Shown one piece after another: positions 24,160 through 33,655 of a DNA stretch of 64,000 nt. Every line of letters begins with the position of its first letter. The first letter of the stretch is position 1. The notes below the pieces were generated by a model that saw only the letters and a list, made by a program, of their open reading frames with translations, was not told the origin of the DNA and searched no databases. Source of the stretch: Verticillium longisporum (taxonomy: Eukaryota; Ascomycota; Sordariomycetes; Glomerellales; Plectosphaerellaceae); assembly GCA_019188255.1 (NCBI GenBank), contig JAETXT010000009.1, positions 3,162,001-3,226,000 on the forward strand, read 5' to 3'. Both the position numbers and the translations under genes were made by a program.

Positions 24160-25482
24160 GGCTTCGATTGGCAGAGAAGACAATCTCTGGTGGTGGATGA
24201 TCACTCGAAGACCTGAGCCAGATGCACTCACGTCCTGGACCTGTGGGTTAGTATTTGAGGGCGGCGCTGCGACTAGGTAGAGGTGAGAGAGCTAACATCA
24301 GCGATCGTCTGTAGCGGAGTTATACAGGGTACCTTCACTACTCGGCCCCAAACATTCGATTTGGTGTGGTTGCCGGGGTGACAGTGTCACGTGTGCCTAT
24401 TCCGCAACCCAGCCGCCAGACCGCGCTCCCACTCCATTTCACCCGCTCGATGGTTGAGACATCCCTTATTATATCCTTGCAACATAAACAACTTCATCTC
24501 AGTGCGACCCGCACGGAGATATCTCTAGTTGCAAAGGGAGGATAAATTAGCTGCTGCATAGGCATCCCCTGCGGCTGCCAACTAGGCCGTCGTAGCCTCA
24601 CCTTGCATGTTATCAAAAGTGCCTTGGCTCAGATTCAATCTTTATTTCTGCCCGTAACACAAACGCCGGGGACCTCTAAAGTTGTCTTCAAAGATCAGCG
24701 GAGCTCCGACGAGGTCTCACAAATGATTGCCATGAAGCGAGCTGCTGCCTCGACTGCCGCGTCAGCCAAGATCCATGCGGGTCCTTGACACAGAGCCAGC
24801 TGAGGTTGAGCTGGTTCACTCGTATGGTTTGCTCGATGAACGCAAAGGTATGCTTGTTCTGTCAGACAATGTTGACAGTCTGCATACGGAACAATGGGAA
24901 AGCTACGTCGCTAAGTTTCAAAGGGCACTGCAATGCCCAAATCAAACAAAATGTAGGCCTGGGCAGCCCGCGGCGTTTACAATATCCTGCGCATTGAGCA
25001 AGACAGGCAGGGCCCAGCCATCATTCTCCATTGTTGGATCCTGCAGTTTTCCAATCTTCCTCCTGACTCGAAGTCTCTTGACTCCAAAGACCAAAAATCG
25101 GCCATCGGGGCCTCACCATGCCCATCGATGACAAGGCTGCCGAGATGACCCCACGTTTGCGCCACGATACTGATCAGCTGGGACGTAGTACGGTATTAGG
25201 AGTAGCATTGTGTGGCAAAGACCATCGGTCCGCCCCATGGTGGTATTCAATCAGATAAAACTCGAGGTACAGTAGGTACTAGCTGGGTGGGCTTTCGTGT
25301 GCTACAGTGAGCCGGCAAACAGGGGTCTCATGCTTCCCCGCCAAACCCCACTACCAAGCTCGTCAAGCTCCATGGCTGCAAACGTGAAGTCAGTCCCTAA
25401 TTCATACATCGCAACAACACGATTAAAAGCACGATCAGTCTTTTGACGCCTTTCTCGAAGCCCTCGCGGACCAGGCGCAGTC
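24160..25482. promoter_or_regulatory. Divergent Aurora/TIP41 intergenic region
   Basis: 1.3 kb between two divergent start codons. Short open frames at 24603-24788 and 24775-25131 have no recognisable domain and no splicing pattern that joins them, so I do not call them genes. AGGTACAGTAGGTACTAG at about 25264 belongs to the window-wide GGTACC-type motif family. Confidence 0.5.
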
Positions 25483-26377
25483 ATGAATCCAATCACCGCT
25501 ATCAACGAGCCCTTCCCGACGCCGTCCATTCAGGGCGCCGTCGACGCCGCGACAACCACCCATCCCCAGGGCCGCTTTCGCATCGCGACCCGCAAGCTGC
25601 CCATCTCCAAATCGGGGCCCATTGACGAAATGACAGAACGTCTCGGCATCCCCGTCCCCGAGATGATATTCGGCGACAACCTCGTCTCCCTGACGCACGC
25701 GCCCTCGGGCTGGTCTCTCGCCTTCAACGCCTACGACGCCCTCGACCACGTCGACAAGACCGAGAAGAACATGCTCCAGGTCGCATACGCCCGCGACTGG
25801 TCCAGCAGTCGCGAGAAGACAAGCGCCGGTATCAAGGAAGTTGTCAAGCCGTATGACTGGAGCTACTCGACCGACTACGACGGGACGCTCGCCGCGGGCG
25901 CGCAGGCGTTCCAGCCCACGACGAAGGAGATCCCGCTCGAGTTGCTGAAACGCCGAGACCCTATCCTCTTCTTTGACGAGGTCATGCTGTACGAGTCTGA
26001 GCTTGACGATAATGGCATTTCCATCTTCAGTGTCAAGGTGCGGGTGCACGAGCAGCGCATGCTGCTGTTGTGCCGGCTCTTTATGCGGTTGGACAATGTG
26101 CTCGTGCGTATTCGCGACACGAGGGTATACGTGGATTTCGCAGAGGACTATGTGCTCCGCGAGTATACGGCAAAGGAGGACAGCTGGGCCAATGTTAAAA
26201 GAGTGAGTCGGTTGTGTCGAAACACCCAGAGCGTGGCAACTAACGAATGTGACGCAGTCCTTGTTCATGTCTGGCCGGCTACCAGACGACATAACGATCG
26301 CGCTTAGAGACGCAAACCTACTGTCCACTCTGCTGCCGACAGTGGGCCGAAAGATCGAAGAGGTCAAGCTGTCTTAA
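25483..26377 (+). CDS. TIP41: TIP41-like type 2A phosphatase regulator
   Basis: Tip41 interacts with Tap42/alpha4 and PP2A-type phosphatases in TORC1 signalling. Two exons (25483-26202, 26258-26377) with a 55-nt phase-0 intron give 279 residues. Family signatures are WSLAFNAYDALDHVD, IPLELLKRRDPILFFDEVMLYESELDDNG (read as consecutive segments), VRVHEQRMLLLCRLFMRLD and the C-terminal SLFMSGRLPDDITI after the splice. The protein is soluble, with no signal or membrane segment. The start gives MNPITAINEPFPTPS, a variable leader before the conserved domain. MIO/SEA4, at the right end of the window, also feeds TORC1, but I see no sign of joint regulation. Confidence 0.94.
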
Positions 26378-26749
26378 AATGGGTTTATTTCGGGCTTGAG
26401 GCATTGTCTGGCGTTGAACGGCGTTCCCAGGGTTTGGGCAGAATTGCTTACTTCGAATCACAAATGGAAGGGTCAACAAGGACTGAACGGATTCATGCTT
26501 AGTTGTATTCGCTCATGTGTGCCTCGGACGCGAATCGCAGACTTGTAGGCATTTAAAAACTCCGTCTCCAAACAGAAATCTTCCAACCGCCCACAAAACC
26601 CGAAAATCACCGGCAAGCCAACCATACATCCATCCGGCCTTGTTGTTGCAGAATCTGAGGCAACGACTCACTCCATGTGTCTCTGACTCTTCATAAACCT
26701 TGATAAAACCCAATCAGGGGAGCGCATCGACTTATTCCTCAGCTACCCA
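26378..26749. other. Convergent 3' gap
   Basis: 372 bp between the stop codons of TIP41 (+) and the unknown gene at 26750 (-). I see nothing beyond probable 3' UTRs. Confidence 0.6.
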
Positions 26750-28504
26750 TCACCGCGCGCCGCTCGGAGACGAGCTTTGAGTCAACTCCTCGAACTCGAG
26801 CTCCCATTTGTCGACTTCTTTGAACTTGGTCACAGCATTCTTCAACTCGTCGGCTCCAGTAACGTCTCCTTCTTCGGGCGTTGCATCGAACGTGTCGTCG
26901 GGTGCTGGGCTGAAACTGCCCTCCTCTTCCTCATCATCTGTGTTCTCCTTGTCTGACGATCGACGGCCATATGTCCGCCTGCGAGCAGCGGGGGCACCTG
27001 CCGTCGTCGCGACAGCTCTGGTGCTACGTGAAGCAGGACGGTTGGTTGAGCTACGCTTGAGCGGTGTCGTTCGTGCGCGTCTTCGAGATGCCCTGGCATC
27101 AAGGTATGAGAGCTCATCGTCATCTTGGCCCAGGCCCGAGTTATCAACCTCAGAGTCCGACCCTGCGTCATCTTCCTTCCGTCGCCGACGGCGGGGAAGC
27201 AGGCCGGCTAGATCAGCAGTTGTCACCTGTGCAGATGCTTTCTGGCCCTTTCCTTGCTTCTGCGTTTTTCTTTGCCGCGCATCTCGGTAATTGGGTGAGT
27301 GCGTAAGAGAGGGGGGACATGAGGCATCAGAAGTATCGCCAGCGCGAGTGGGGGTTATGGGCGCATGGTGGCGGCGTCGCTTGGCAAGGTTGTGGATATC
27401 TGGCCATGGCTCATCCTCTGACCCGCTGCTCATCGGCGGTGCCATGATCTCTTCGTCAAAGGGCGTAACTGGGCGGGCCAATGCTGGGAGCACTGGCGAG
27501 GCCATAGACGACAGGGAGCTGAGGTCTGATTCATCATCGCTTTCTGCAGCCTCGCCGCCAATGTCCTCTGGAGCGTTGCTTTCAGAGGGCTCGTCGCGGC
27601 GCAATGACTTTTCGGGACGATCACTCGTGTTCTGAGCTTCTATGCTCTTGCGCTTGCGGGACTTGACGCTCGATGTGACATCGGGCTCCTGACCGAGGTC
27701 CTCCTCAATCGACTGCTGCACCTCGCGCCGGTTCAATGGCGTGGACTCTGCCTCTGGCGCAAACACCTCTCCGACATCTTCGTTCTGGGCGCCCGTCCCC
27801 TCTTGGTCATCGTCGACATCCGAAGAATCGTCAGAAGGCCTCGGTGCGCGCGCCTTCTGCGCAGTCCCCAGAATACTTGGCTCCCGTGCTCGCCTCTTGA
27901 ACGCGCCAATGTTGAAAGAAGAGCTTATGACTGGCGTTGCGCCCACACCTCGGCTCGGCGGTCGGATTGGTGCGTCATTGCCCTGAAGGCTGATGCTGGG
28001 AGTGCGGCCACGACGCTTGTGGCCCATTCCAAACAGACTCGACGTATTTGTTGAGCGGTTGCCGCTGGCCGTGACGCTGCCGGGGATCTCGCTCTCGTCT
28101 AGACCCAGACTATCGTCGAGCGCGTTGAACATCTCGCTGTCCAGCTCCAAGCCCGTCAGGTCGCGTCGCTGCTGGGCAGGCGTCGCGTGTTCCTTCCTCC
28201 CAAGTTCAACCTGAGCATCTTCTGATGACGCGACTGCATTTGCTGAAGAGGTCGACATGTCTTCGCCAGCCAACCTCTGCATGGCAAGGTCGCGGTCGTG
28301 GCTCGTCTTCTGCAGAGCCTTCTTCCCACGCGCTGTAACGTTTGATCGAACCGCCCTCAGACGCTCGTGCTCGCGGTCGCTGTGGCTGTAGATATCGTCG
28401 CTGGACTTTTCGGAAGCGGGCGCGGGTGCGGGCGCATCCACGGGTTTGGCTGGTGCTGCAGCAGCGCGGGCAGGAGCGCGACGTGATCGCGTGGGGCGCG
28501 GCAT
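26750..28504 (-). CDS. Unknown charged, disordered nuclear-looking protein, 584 aa
   Basis: Single exon, 584 residues, not recognised. The N-terminus is Ala/Pro/Arg-rich (MPRPTRSRRAPARAAAAP). A more conserved-looking helical stretch follows (RAVRSNVTARGKKALQKT...DLAMQRLAGE), then a long Ser/Asp/Glu-rich disordered body with several basic clusters (GHKRRGRTPS, KSRKRKS, AKRRRHH, PRRRRRKEDD, YGRRSSDKEN) that could be nuclear localisation signals. The C-terminal ELKNAVTKFKEVDKWELEFEEL is amphipathic and probably helical and may be the functional core. Alternating acidic and basic blocks resemble chromatin or kinetochore scaffold proteins, but I claim no family. The 1.75-kb frame is unbroken, which supports a real gene despite low complexity. 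Confidence 0.75.
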   Translation of the reverse strand: MPRPTRSRRAPARAAAAPAKPVDAPAPAPASEKSSDDIYSHSDREHERLRAVRSNVTARGKKALQKTSHDRDLAMQRLAGEDMSTSSANAVASSEDAQVELGRKEHATPAQQRRDLTGLELDSEMFNALDDSLGLDESEIPGSVTASGNRSTNTSSLFGMGHKRRGRTPSISLQGNDAPIRPPSRGVGATPVISSSFNIGAFKRRAREPSILGTAQKARAPRPSDDSSDVDDDQEGTGAQNEDVGEVFAPEAESTPLNRREVQQSIEEDLGQEPDVTSSVKSRKRKSIEAQNTSDRPEKSLRRDEPSESNAPEDIGGEAAESDDESDLSSLSSMASPVLPALARPVTPFDEEIMAPPMSSGSEDEPWPDIHNLAKRRRHHAPITPTRAGDTSDASCPPSLTHSPNYRDARQRKTQKQGKGQKASAQVTTADLAGLLPRRRRRKEDDAGSDSEVDNSGLGQDDDELSYLDARASRRRARTTPLKRSSTNRPASRSTRAVATTAGAPAARRRTYGRRSSDKENTDDEEEEGSFSPAPDDTFDATPEEGDVTGADELKNAVTKFKEVDKWELEFEELTQSSSPSGAR

Positions 28505-29164
28505 GCTGCGCCGAAAGTTGGGACGTGGATGTGTTCAAATTATGATGGACCAGAGAATTTAGTCTTGGATCTGCGCAGACAATGAATCCAAGCCTGTGGG
28601 ATAGTGGCGTGTTCGTTGGTCCAAGAGAAAGAAGTACGCGCGATGCAACTGTGTGTCGGGGGAGAAAGGCTGGGTTAGTGTTAACGTTCGCGATGGTGGG
28701 AGAAACACGAGACGCGTCGCGCCACGACTCCGAATGCCAAGCCCCACTCAAGCTCGCGCCACACACTCATACACCAACCCTGACTTTACCACAGCATCAA
28801 TGACGACCACTTCTTTACATGCATGTTCATCCTTACGCTGTCGTCATGAGAATTACTCGTTGCGCACCGGAATGTCCGACGGCCGTAGGGCGACATTGGT
28901 GGTTTTCGAGCTGATAATATTCAGATCGAGACAACACGCCTCGGTCAATGATCAAGATCAGCTGGTCATCAACGAGTCAAGAGCCAGAAATTCAATACAG
29001 ATATTTGCAGTAAGCTCTTTGACGGCCCTTCGAAAGAGACGTGTACACCTTTTTTGTGCCTCCAGACCCTTATCAGCGCCGAAGTCTATGTGACATGATT
29101 AAGAAATACAAGATGATACAGAAGGTATACAACATATAATCTTACATACGCGTCAAGCGTGTTT
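28505..29164. other. Intergenic, 660 bp
   Basis: Lies upstream of the 28504 gene and downstream of MRH4, both on the minus strand, so it should hold one promoter and one 3' UTR. I see no gene or repeat. Confidence 0.55.
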
Positions 29165-30994
29165 TTAGATGAGCGCCTGGCCCATAAACATTGCACGCTT
29201 GACCTCTGCGATAACGTCCTTCCGGTCTTTGCTCCCGGCCAGAACAATGCCCCTTCCACGACGACCCATCCGGCCAGCCCTTCCAAGTCGGTGGATGAAG
29301 TCAATGGTGGTGTGAGGTACGTCGTACAGGATGACATGACGGACAGCCAACGTGTCAATACCTCGCGACGCCAGATCCGTGGCCACGATAACCTTCACAT
29401 TGGGGAGCTTGCGTCCGCCTGTGGGAGCCTTGTCAGAGGCGGGTGCTCGCATGGGCTCGGCGCTCGTAAAGGAGGCGAGCATGGCGGACTGGCGCTCCTG
29501 GGCCGTGTCCCTGTGCAGGGCGATGGCGTCGATGCCTTTAGACTGGAGGTACTCGGCTACAGGCTGCACAGTCTCGCGTTCGTTCACAAAGACGAGAACA
29601 CGGCGTATATCGAACTCATCCTTGATGGGGCCCTCGTGGCGTGATGCCTCGCGGCCAATCGTTTGAATAGCATCAGCAGTTGCTAGGTCCTTGTTGTTGC
29701 GGTACGGGTCTTTGGAAACGTCGACAACACCCAACTGAACACGTCGCGGCACGGCGTGGAGGTTGGGCGTAGTGATGCGGACCATATCGGGGAATTGGGC
29801 AGCAAGATACTTGTCCAGGCCTCGGGGAATAGTTGCAGAACAGCATACGAGCCTCTTCACCGACGGCAGCGCCTTGTTGACGATGCTCGTGGTAAGGGGG
29901 GCGAAGCTACGGTCGAACAGAGAGTCAGCCTCGTCGATGATGAGATGGCTGACCTGCGAAAGGATGTTAGGGTCTGAGTCCGCGATGGAGGCCAACAGCT
30001 GCGGCGTCGCAATAATCAGATCGATTCCTCGGTTGGAGTACAGGTTGCGCTCCACAACCTCGGCGTTCTGCTTGGCCGAAAGCTTCTCAGACTTGAATTT
30101 GACGGCGTGCGACAATGTCTTGGCGACTGCGCCAACCTGGTCGACGAGTTCGGCGGAGGGAACGAGGACCACGACCTTGGGCCGTGCCATGGTAGGATGA
30201 GGCTCCTCCATCTTGGATCTCGACTTGGAGTTTCGCTGCCATTCCTTCTCTTCCTCCAGCCTCTTCTTATGAGCCTGAATATCAGGGTCCGCTGCTTCAG
30301 CAACCTTGATGGCGTTTATGGCGGGCAGCAGGTAGGCGAGCGTCTTGCCGGAGCCCGTCTCGGCCGCAAGGAGAAATTCCTGTCTCTGTTCCGTCTTGCC
30401 CCTCCCGAACCGAGGTAAGAATCGGCTTTGCTGGCCCAAAAGGGCAGGAATGGCCAGTCTCTGAACAGGAGTTGGTTTGATGTCGATCATGCCCTTGAGA
30501 GCGTCGTCAAACAGCGCCTTCTTGACCGATGGCAACAGGTCGAACTGATCGAACGACTCATACGAGCCCATTTCGTCTTTGATTTGTGTCCTTTTCCGGT
30601 ACGAGATGTCTGCAAGCGCGCGATGCATCTTGAGAGCCCTGAAATCCTCGCGATCATCTCTGCGGCGTCGGTCGGCGGATCGATTGTGAGATTGGGTCGG
30701 TGTCTGGGAACGGGATGTCGGGCTTGGGCGTCCTCTGAATTGTGTTTGGTTCATGCCACCAAATGGGCCCTCGACGGCTCTTCTTGGTGGTTTGGCGTTT
30801 TTCAGCCCGAAGGGGGACGGGCGGGCGACTTGCTTGCGATCGGATAGGACCATTCGCGATGGCTTCCCCCGAATGGCTCTTTGCGATGCGAATCCTTGGG
30901 TAAGTGTGGTTGGAAGAGGCGTGGGTAGAGCCATCCGCGGCCGAAGGGCAAATCGGCAGAGAAGACATTGTGAACCCATCGTTCGAGGCGGCAT
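29165..30994 (-). CDS. MRH4: Mitochondrial DEAD-box RNA helicase Mrh4
   Basis: Mrh4 is an ATP-dependent RNA helicase required for late assembly of the large mitochondrial ribosomal subunit. Single exon, 609 residues. The first 50 residues are Arg/Ser/Ala-rich without acidic residues, as in a mitochondrial presequence. Helicase motifs in order: PTPVQRLAIPALL (Q-motif region), AAETGSGKT (Walker A, about 210-218), VPSAELV, DLIIATPQLL, IIDEADSLFD (DEAD at 354-357), CCSAT (about 384-388), VLVFVNERE, ATDLASRGIDT, HRLGRAGRMGRRGRG. The first ATG gives MPPRTMGSQCLLCRF; a second in-frame ATG follows five codons on. Clean reading frame. Divergent from the adaptor-motif gene at 31663. Confidence 0.92.
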   Translation of the reverse strand: MPPRTMGSQCLLCRFALRPRMALPTPLPTTLTQGFASQRAIRGKPSRMVLSDRKQVARPSPFGLKNAKPPRRAVEGPFGGMNQTQFRGRPSPTSRSQTPTQSHNRSADRRRRDDREDFRALKMHRALADISYRKRTQIKDEMGSYESFDQFDLLPSVKKALFDDALKGMIDIKPTPVQRLAIPALLGQQSRFLPRFGRGKTEQRQEFLLAAETGSGKTLAYLLPAINAIKVAEAADPDIQAHKKRLEEEKEWQRNSKSRSKMEEPHPTMARPKVVVLVPSAELVDQVGAVAKTLSHAVKFKSEKLSAKQNAEVVERNLYSNRGIDLIIATPQLLASIADSDPNILSQVSHLIIDEADSLFDRSFAPLTTSIVNKALPSVKRLVCCSATIPRGLDKYLAAQFPDMVRITTPNLHAVPRRVQLGVVDVSKDPYRNNKDLATADAIQTIGREASRHEGPIKDEFDIRRVLVFVNERETVQPVAEYLQSKGIDAIALHRDTAQERQSAMLASFTSAEPMRAPASDKAPTGGRKLPNVKVIVATDLASRGIDTLAVRHVILYDVPHTTIDFIHRLGRAGRMGRRGRGIVLAGSKDRKDVIAEVKRAMFMGQALI

Positions 30995-31662
30995 AGTGCT
31001 CTTCTCGGCCCTTGACCGTGAGTATGGATGGGCGGAATTGTTGAAGGGGGACTACACTTTTGGCATGAAGCCCATCAGAAACCAAGTGGCCGAAAATTTG
31101 GAGCTTCGGAGGGTCGCCTGAAGTCGCGTTAGCGTGTCTGCGCGCCAACGTGGACCCGCCGGAGTGCTCCAGCCGTCTCTCACCAGGTCCCATTTATGCC
31201 TTTGTCTTGGCATTCGATAAGCGTCTGATAGAGTTTATTATCGCACTGGGCTTTCCAGGCTGCTGTACCATGTTGTTATGTTGCCTGGAGATACCTATTG
31301 ACAGATGAAAATCACGAACGATATCTGCGTGAAAGGAGCAAAAACATGCATACAGTTTACAGAGTAATAGGTCATGTCAAATTAGCCCGTTATTTCAGTC
31401 CCGTGGCGTCAAACCCAACCAAAAGCCCTGTAGGGAGAAAATACTTTGGCTCATGTGATGTCCTTCAGCTCATCATTCAACTTAGTCAGCCTGCCCGCTT
31501 GGCTGGGACGATGGACCTCGCTTGGGCCAGCCCATCCACAATGGACTCGACCATCTCTGCTAAGTGCTAACCACGTCACCTCGTTAAACCCCTGAACGGT
31601 TGTCTCACGGTTCCCCGGGTTGGAGTTAAATAAGCAGAGCATGTCGAAAAGTGCTGCAAATC
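30995..31662. promoter_or_regulatory. Divergent MRH4/31663 promoter region
   Basis: 668 bp between divergent start codons. GAAAATTT at about 31092 lies roughly 100 bp from the MRH4 start and resembles the RRPE core. No coding frame is supported. Confidence 0.5.
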
Positions 31663-33655
31663 ATGAGTGCCGATCTGTTTGCCGAGTTTAATACCTTCTC
31701 TTCGAAGCCTCAAAGCCAACAATCTCAGCAGACAGGTCAACCGCATCCTGTTACCCAGCAACAACAAAAGGCGGATCCGTTCGACTTCTTCACGTCAAGC
31801 AATGCGTCTGCTCAAGTGAACCAGCCTGTCCAGGCATGGCCTCAGAGCCAGAACCAGAGCCAGCGCCAGAGCCAAACTGACAGCTTTGGTGGTTGGGGTG
31901 ACTTCTCTTCGCTCTCAGCTTCACAAGTCAGTCAGCAGCAACCGCGACCGCCAGCTCCAGCGACCGCAGCAGAAGGCGACGATGACGATGGATGGGGAGA
32001 TTTCGAGGTCGCTGAAGCGCCTCCAGAGCCTTCAAGAACCCCGGCTCTTGAGCCACCCATCGCCGCACCATTGCCTCCAGCCAACATCTCAGCACCGCCA
32101 ACACGAACACGGGTCCACCGCGCTTCAACCTTGGATCTCATGACCAACAGTTTGGTACCTGTGGAAGGGCAGAGTGACCCACGCCAGCCTTCTCCTCTCT
32201 TCTCAAAAGTGCCGTTGTTCAGGCTTCCAAACCCAAGCAGCCGAAGCCCAAGGACCCAAACGTTTTATTCGATGCGGAAGACTCCGATGTGGAAGTGGAT
32301 GACGATGATGACTTTGGAGAGTTTGAAGTGGGCGAGACCATGTTTGCGCAGTCATCACAACAGCCAAGCAAGCCATGGCAGCATCAACCAAAGTCACCGC
32401 CATGGCACAATCAGCCAAAGTCGCCCCCTTGGCACAATCAGCCGAAATCGCCGCCATGGCACAACGCGCCCCAGCCGCGAGAGCAACAGTCACAGGTCGC
32501 GTCATTAGCATCACTTGATCTTTTGTCGCTGGAGGACCCCCTGTCACTCAACCGAAGAGACATGTCTCCCACTTGTCGTCACTCAGCGTCGCTTCATCTA
32601 CTTCTACTTATCCACAGGCACCCAAGTCACCTTCTTTCTCCGACCGAAACCCTTTCCCTGGCTTGGCTCTGAAGACTCCCACGTCACCCAACTTTCCGAA
32701 GGAGCCAGCCAACAACCCTGAAAGCCCAACTCCTGTGACGGCGTGGCCAGCCTTCGGCCGAACATCTCCAAAGAAGGAGGTTCAAAGCCAGAGCAAGGAA
32801 GCCGCTAACCCCAACGACCATTGGTCACCGTTTGAGGACTTCTCCCCAATGCCCGGCCAACAGAAGAATGACATCGATTCTAAAGAGCCTCCCGAGAGCT
32901 GGGATTGGGATGCTGTCGATGGAGTCGAAACGTCGTCTTCTAAGCCCGCTGTCAAGCCTATGGCCAACACAGCGCGCAAGGTTCAGAACGCAAACACCAG
33001 TGGTAGTGATGCTACTCCTCCCACGAACATACCACCACCTTCAGTGCTGCTCTCCATATTCCCTGAGCTTCTTGCCCTCGCCAACACGAGCCTGTTCAAG
33101 CCAGCCGCCTCTCAGCCAATGTCTATCAAGGACCGCATCGCCTCCGATCCAGGCACAATTGCCTTTCTCCAGGGGTACCTTGCCCTTGCCGGGGTCGCTG
33201 CACGCATTATCGCAGGTCGCAAATTGCGCTGGCATCGTGACAAGTTTCTTGCCCAAGGAATGGCCATTTCTAGCGCCGGCGCAAAGGGCATGAAGCTCGC
33301 CGGCGTAGATCGTGCGCAGACGGCTCGCGAAGACCGCGAGGCCGCTGACGTTGTTGATGTGTGGAAAGAGCACGTCGGTCGGCTACGGTCTGCAGTTGCG
33401 GCAGCCAAGTCAGCACCGGGTGGACAGCAATTGAGAGTACCAGACTTGGCAGAGAACATGGCTGTGACCACGGCCAAAGTCGTTCCGACGGCTCCTAAGG
33501 CTTGTCTAGTATGTGGATTGAAGCGTGACGAGAGGGTGGGCAAGGTAGACTTCGACGTCGAAGATAGCTTTGGTGAGTGGTGGGTTGACCACTGGGGACA
33601 CCGGGCATGCAAGAACTTTTGGACTGAGCATGAGAAACAACTTCGCCAACGATGA
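31663..33655 (+). CDS. Clathrin-adaptor accessory-like protein with WGDF/FGEF motifs
   Basis: Single exon of about 664 residues, not a family I can name. The N-terminal half is Gln/Pro/Ser-rich with short motifs DPFDFF, FGGWGDFSS, DDGWGDFEV and DDFGEFEVG. WGDF and FGEF fit the consensus bound by gamma-ear domains of AP-1 and GGA clathrin adaptors (hydrophobic, Gly, Pro/Asp/Glu, hydrophobic), as in aftiphilin and yeast Laa2. The role is inferred from this. The C-terminal third is folded: IKDRIASDPGTIAFLQGYLALAGVAARIIAGRK, then KACLVCGLKRDERVGKVDFDVEDSFGEWWVDHWGHRACKNFW, a possible zinc site (CxxC...HxxC). Each of these stretches is contiguous in the translation. Two single-base losses, at AAAA 32215-32218 and CCCCC 32537-32541, split the frame; adding them gives 1,995 nt. 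A 27-bp repeat encoding PPWHN lies at 32385-32465. Confidence 0.72.
32385..32465 (+). repeat. 27-bp coding tandem repeat (KSPPWHNQP) x3
   Basis: Three 27-nt units (32385-32411, 32412-32438, 32439-32465), each encoding QPKSPPWHN with synonymous differences. They lie in the disordered part of the adaptor-motif protein. The synonymous drift shows the peptide, not the DNA, has been kept constant. Confidence 0.9.

Noticed and set aside
24603..25131. Two overlapping frames between Aurora and TIP41 as a possible small gene or pseudogene
   Set aside because: No recognisable family, no splice pair that joins them, and the start contexts are poor. Kept as intergenic.
25435..26367. 310-codon antisense frame over TIP41
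   Set aside because: TIP41 on the plus strand has clear family motifs and splicing. The antisense product has none.
32385..32465. CRISPR-like or regulatory direct repeat
   Set aside because: The 27-bp units are contiguous without spacers and keep a peptide in frame. It is a coding repeat.
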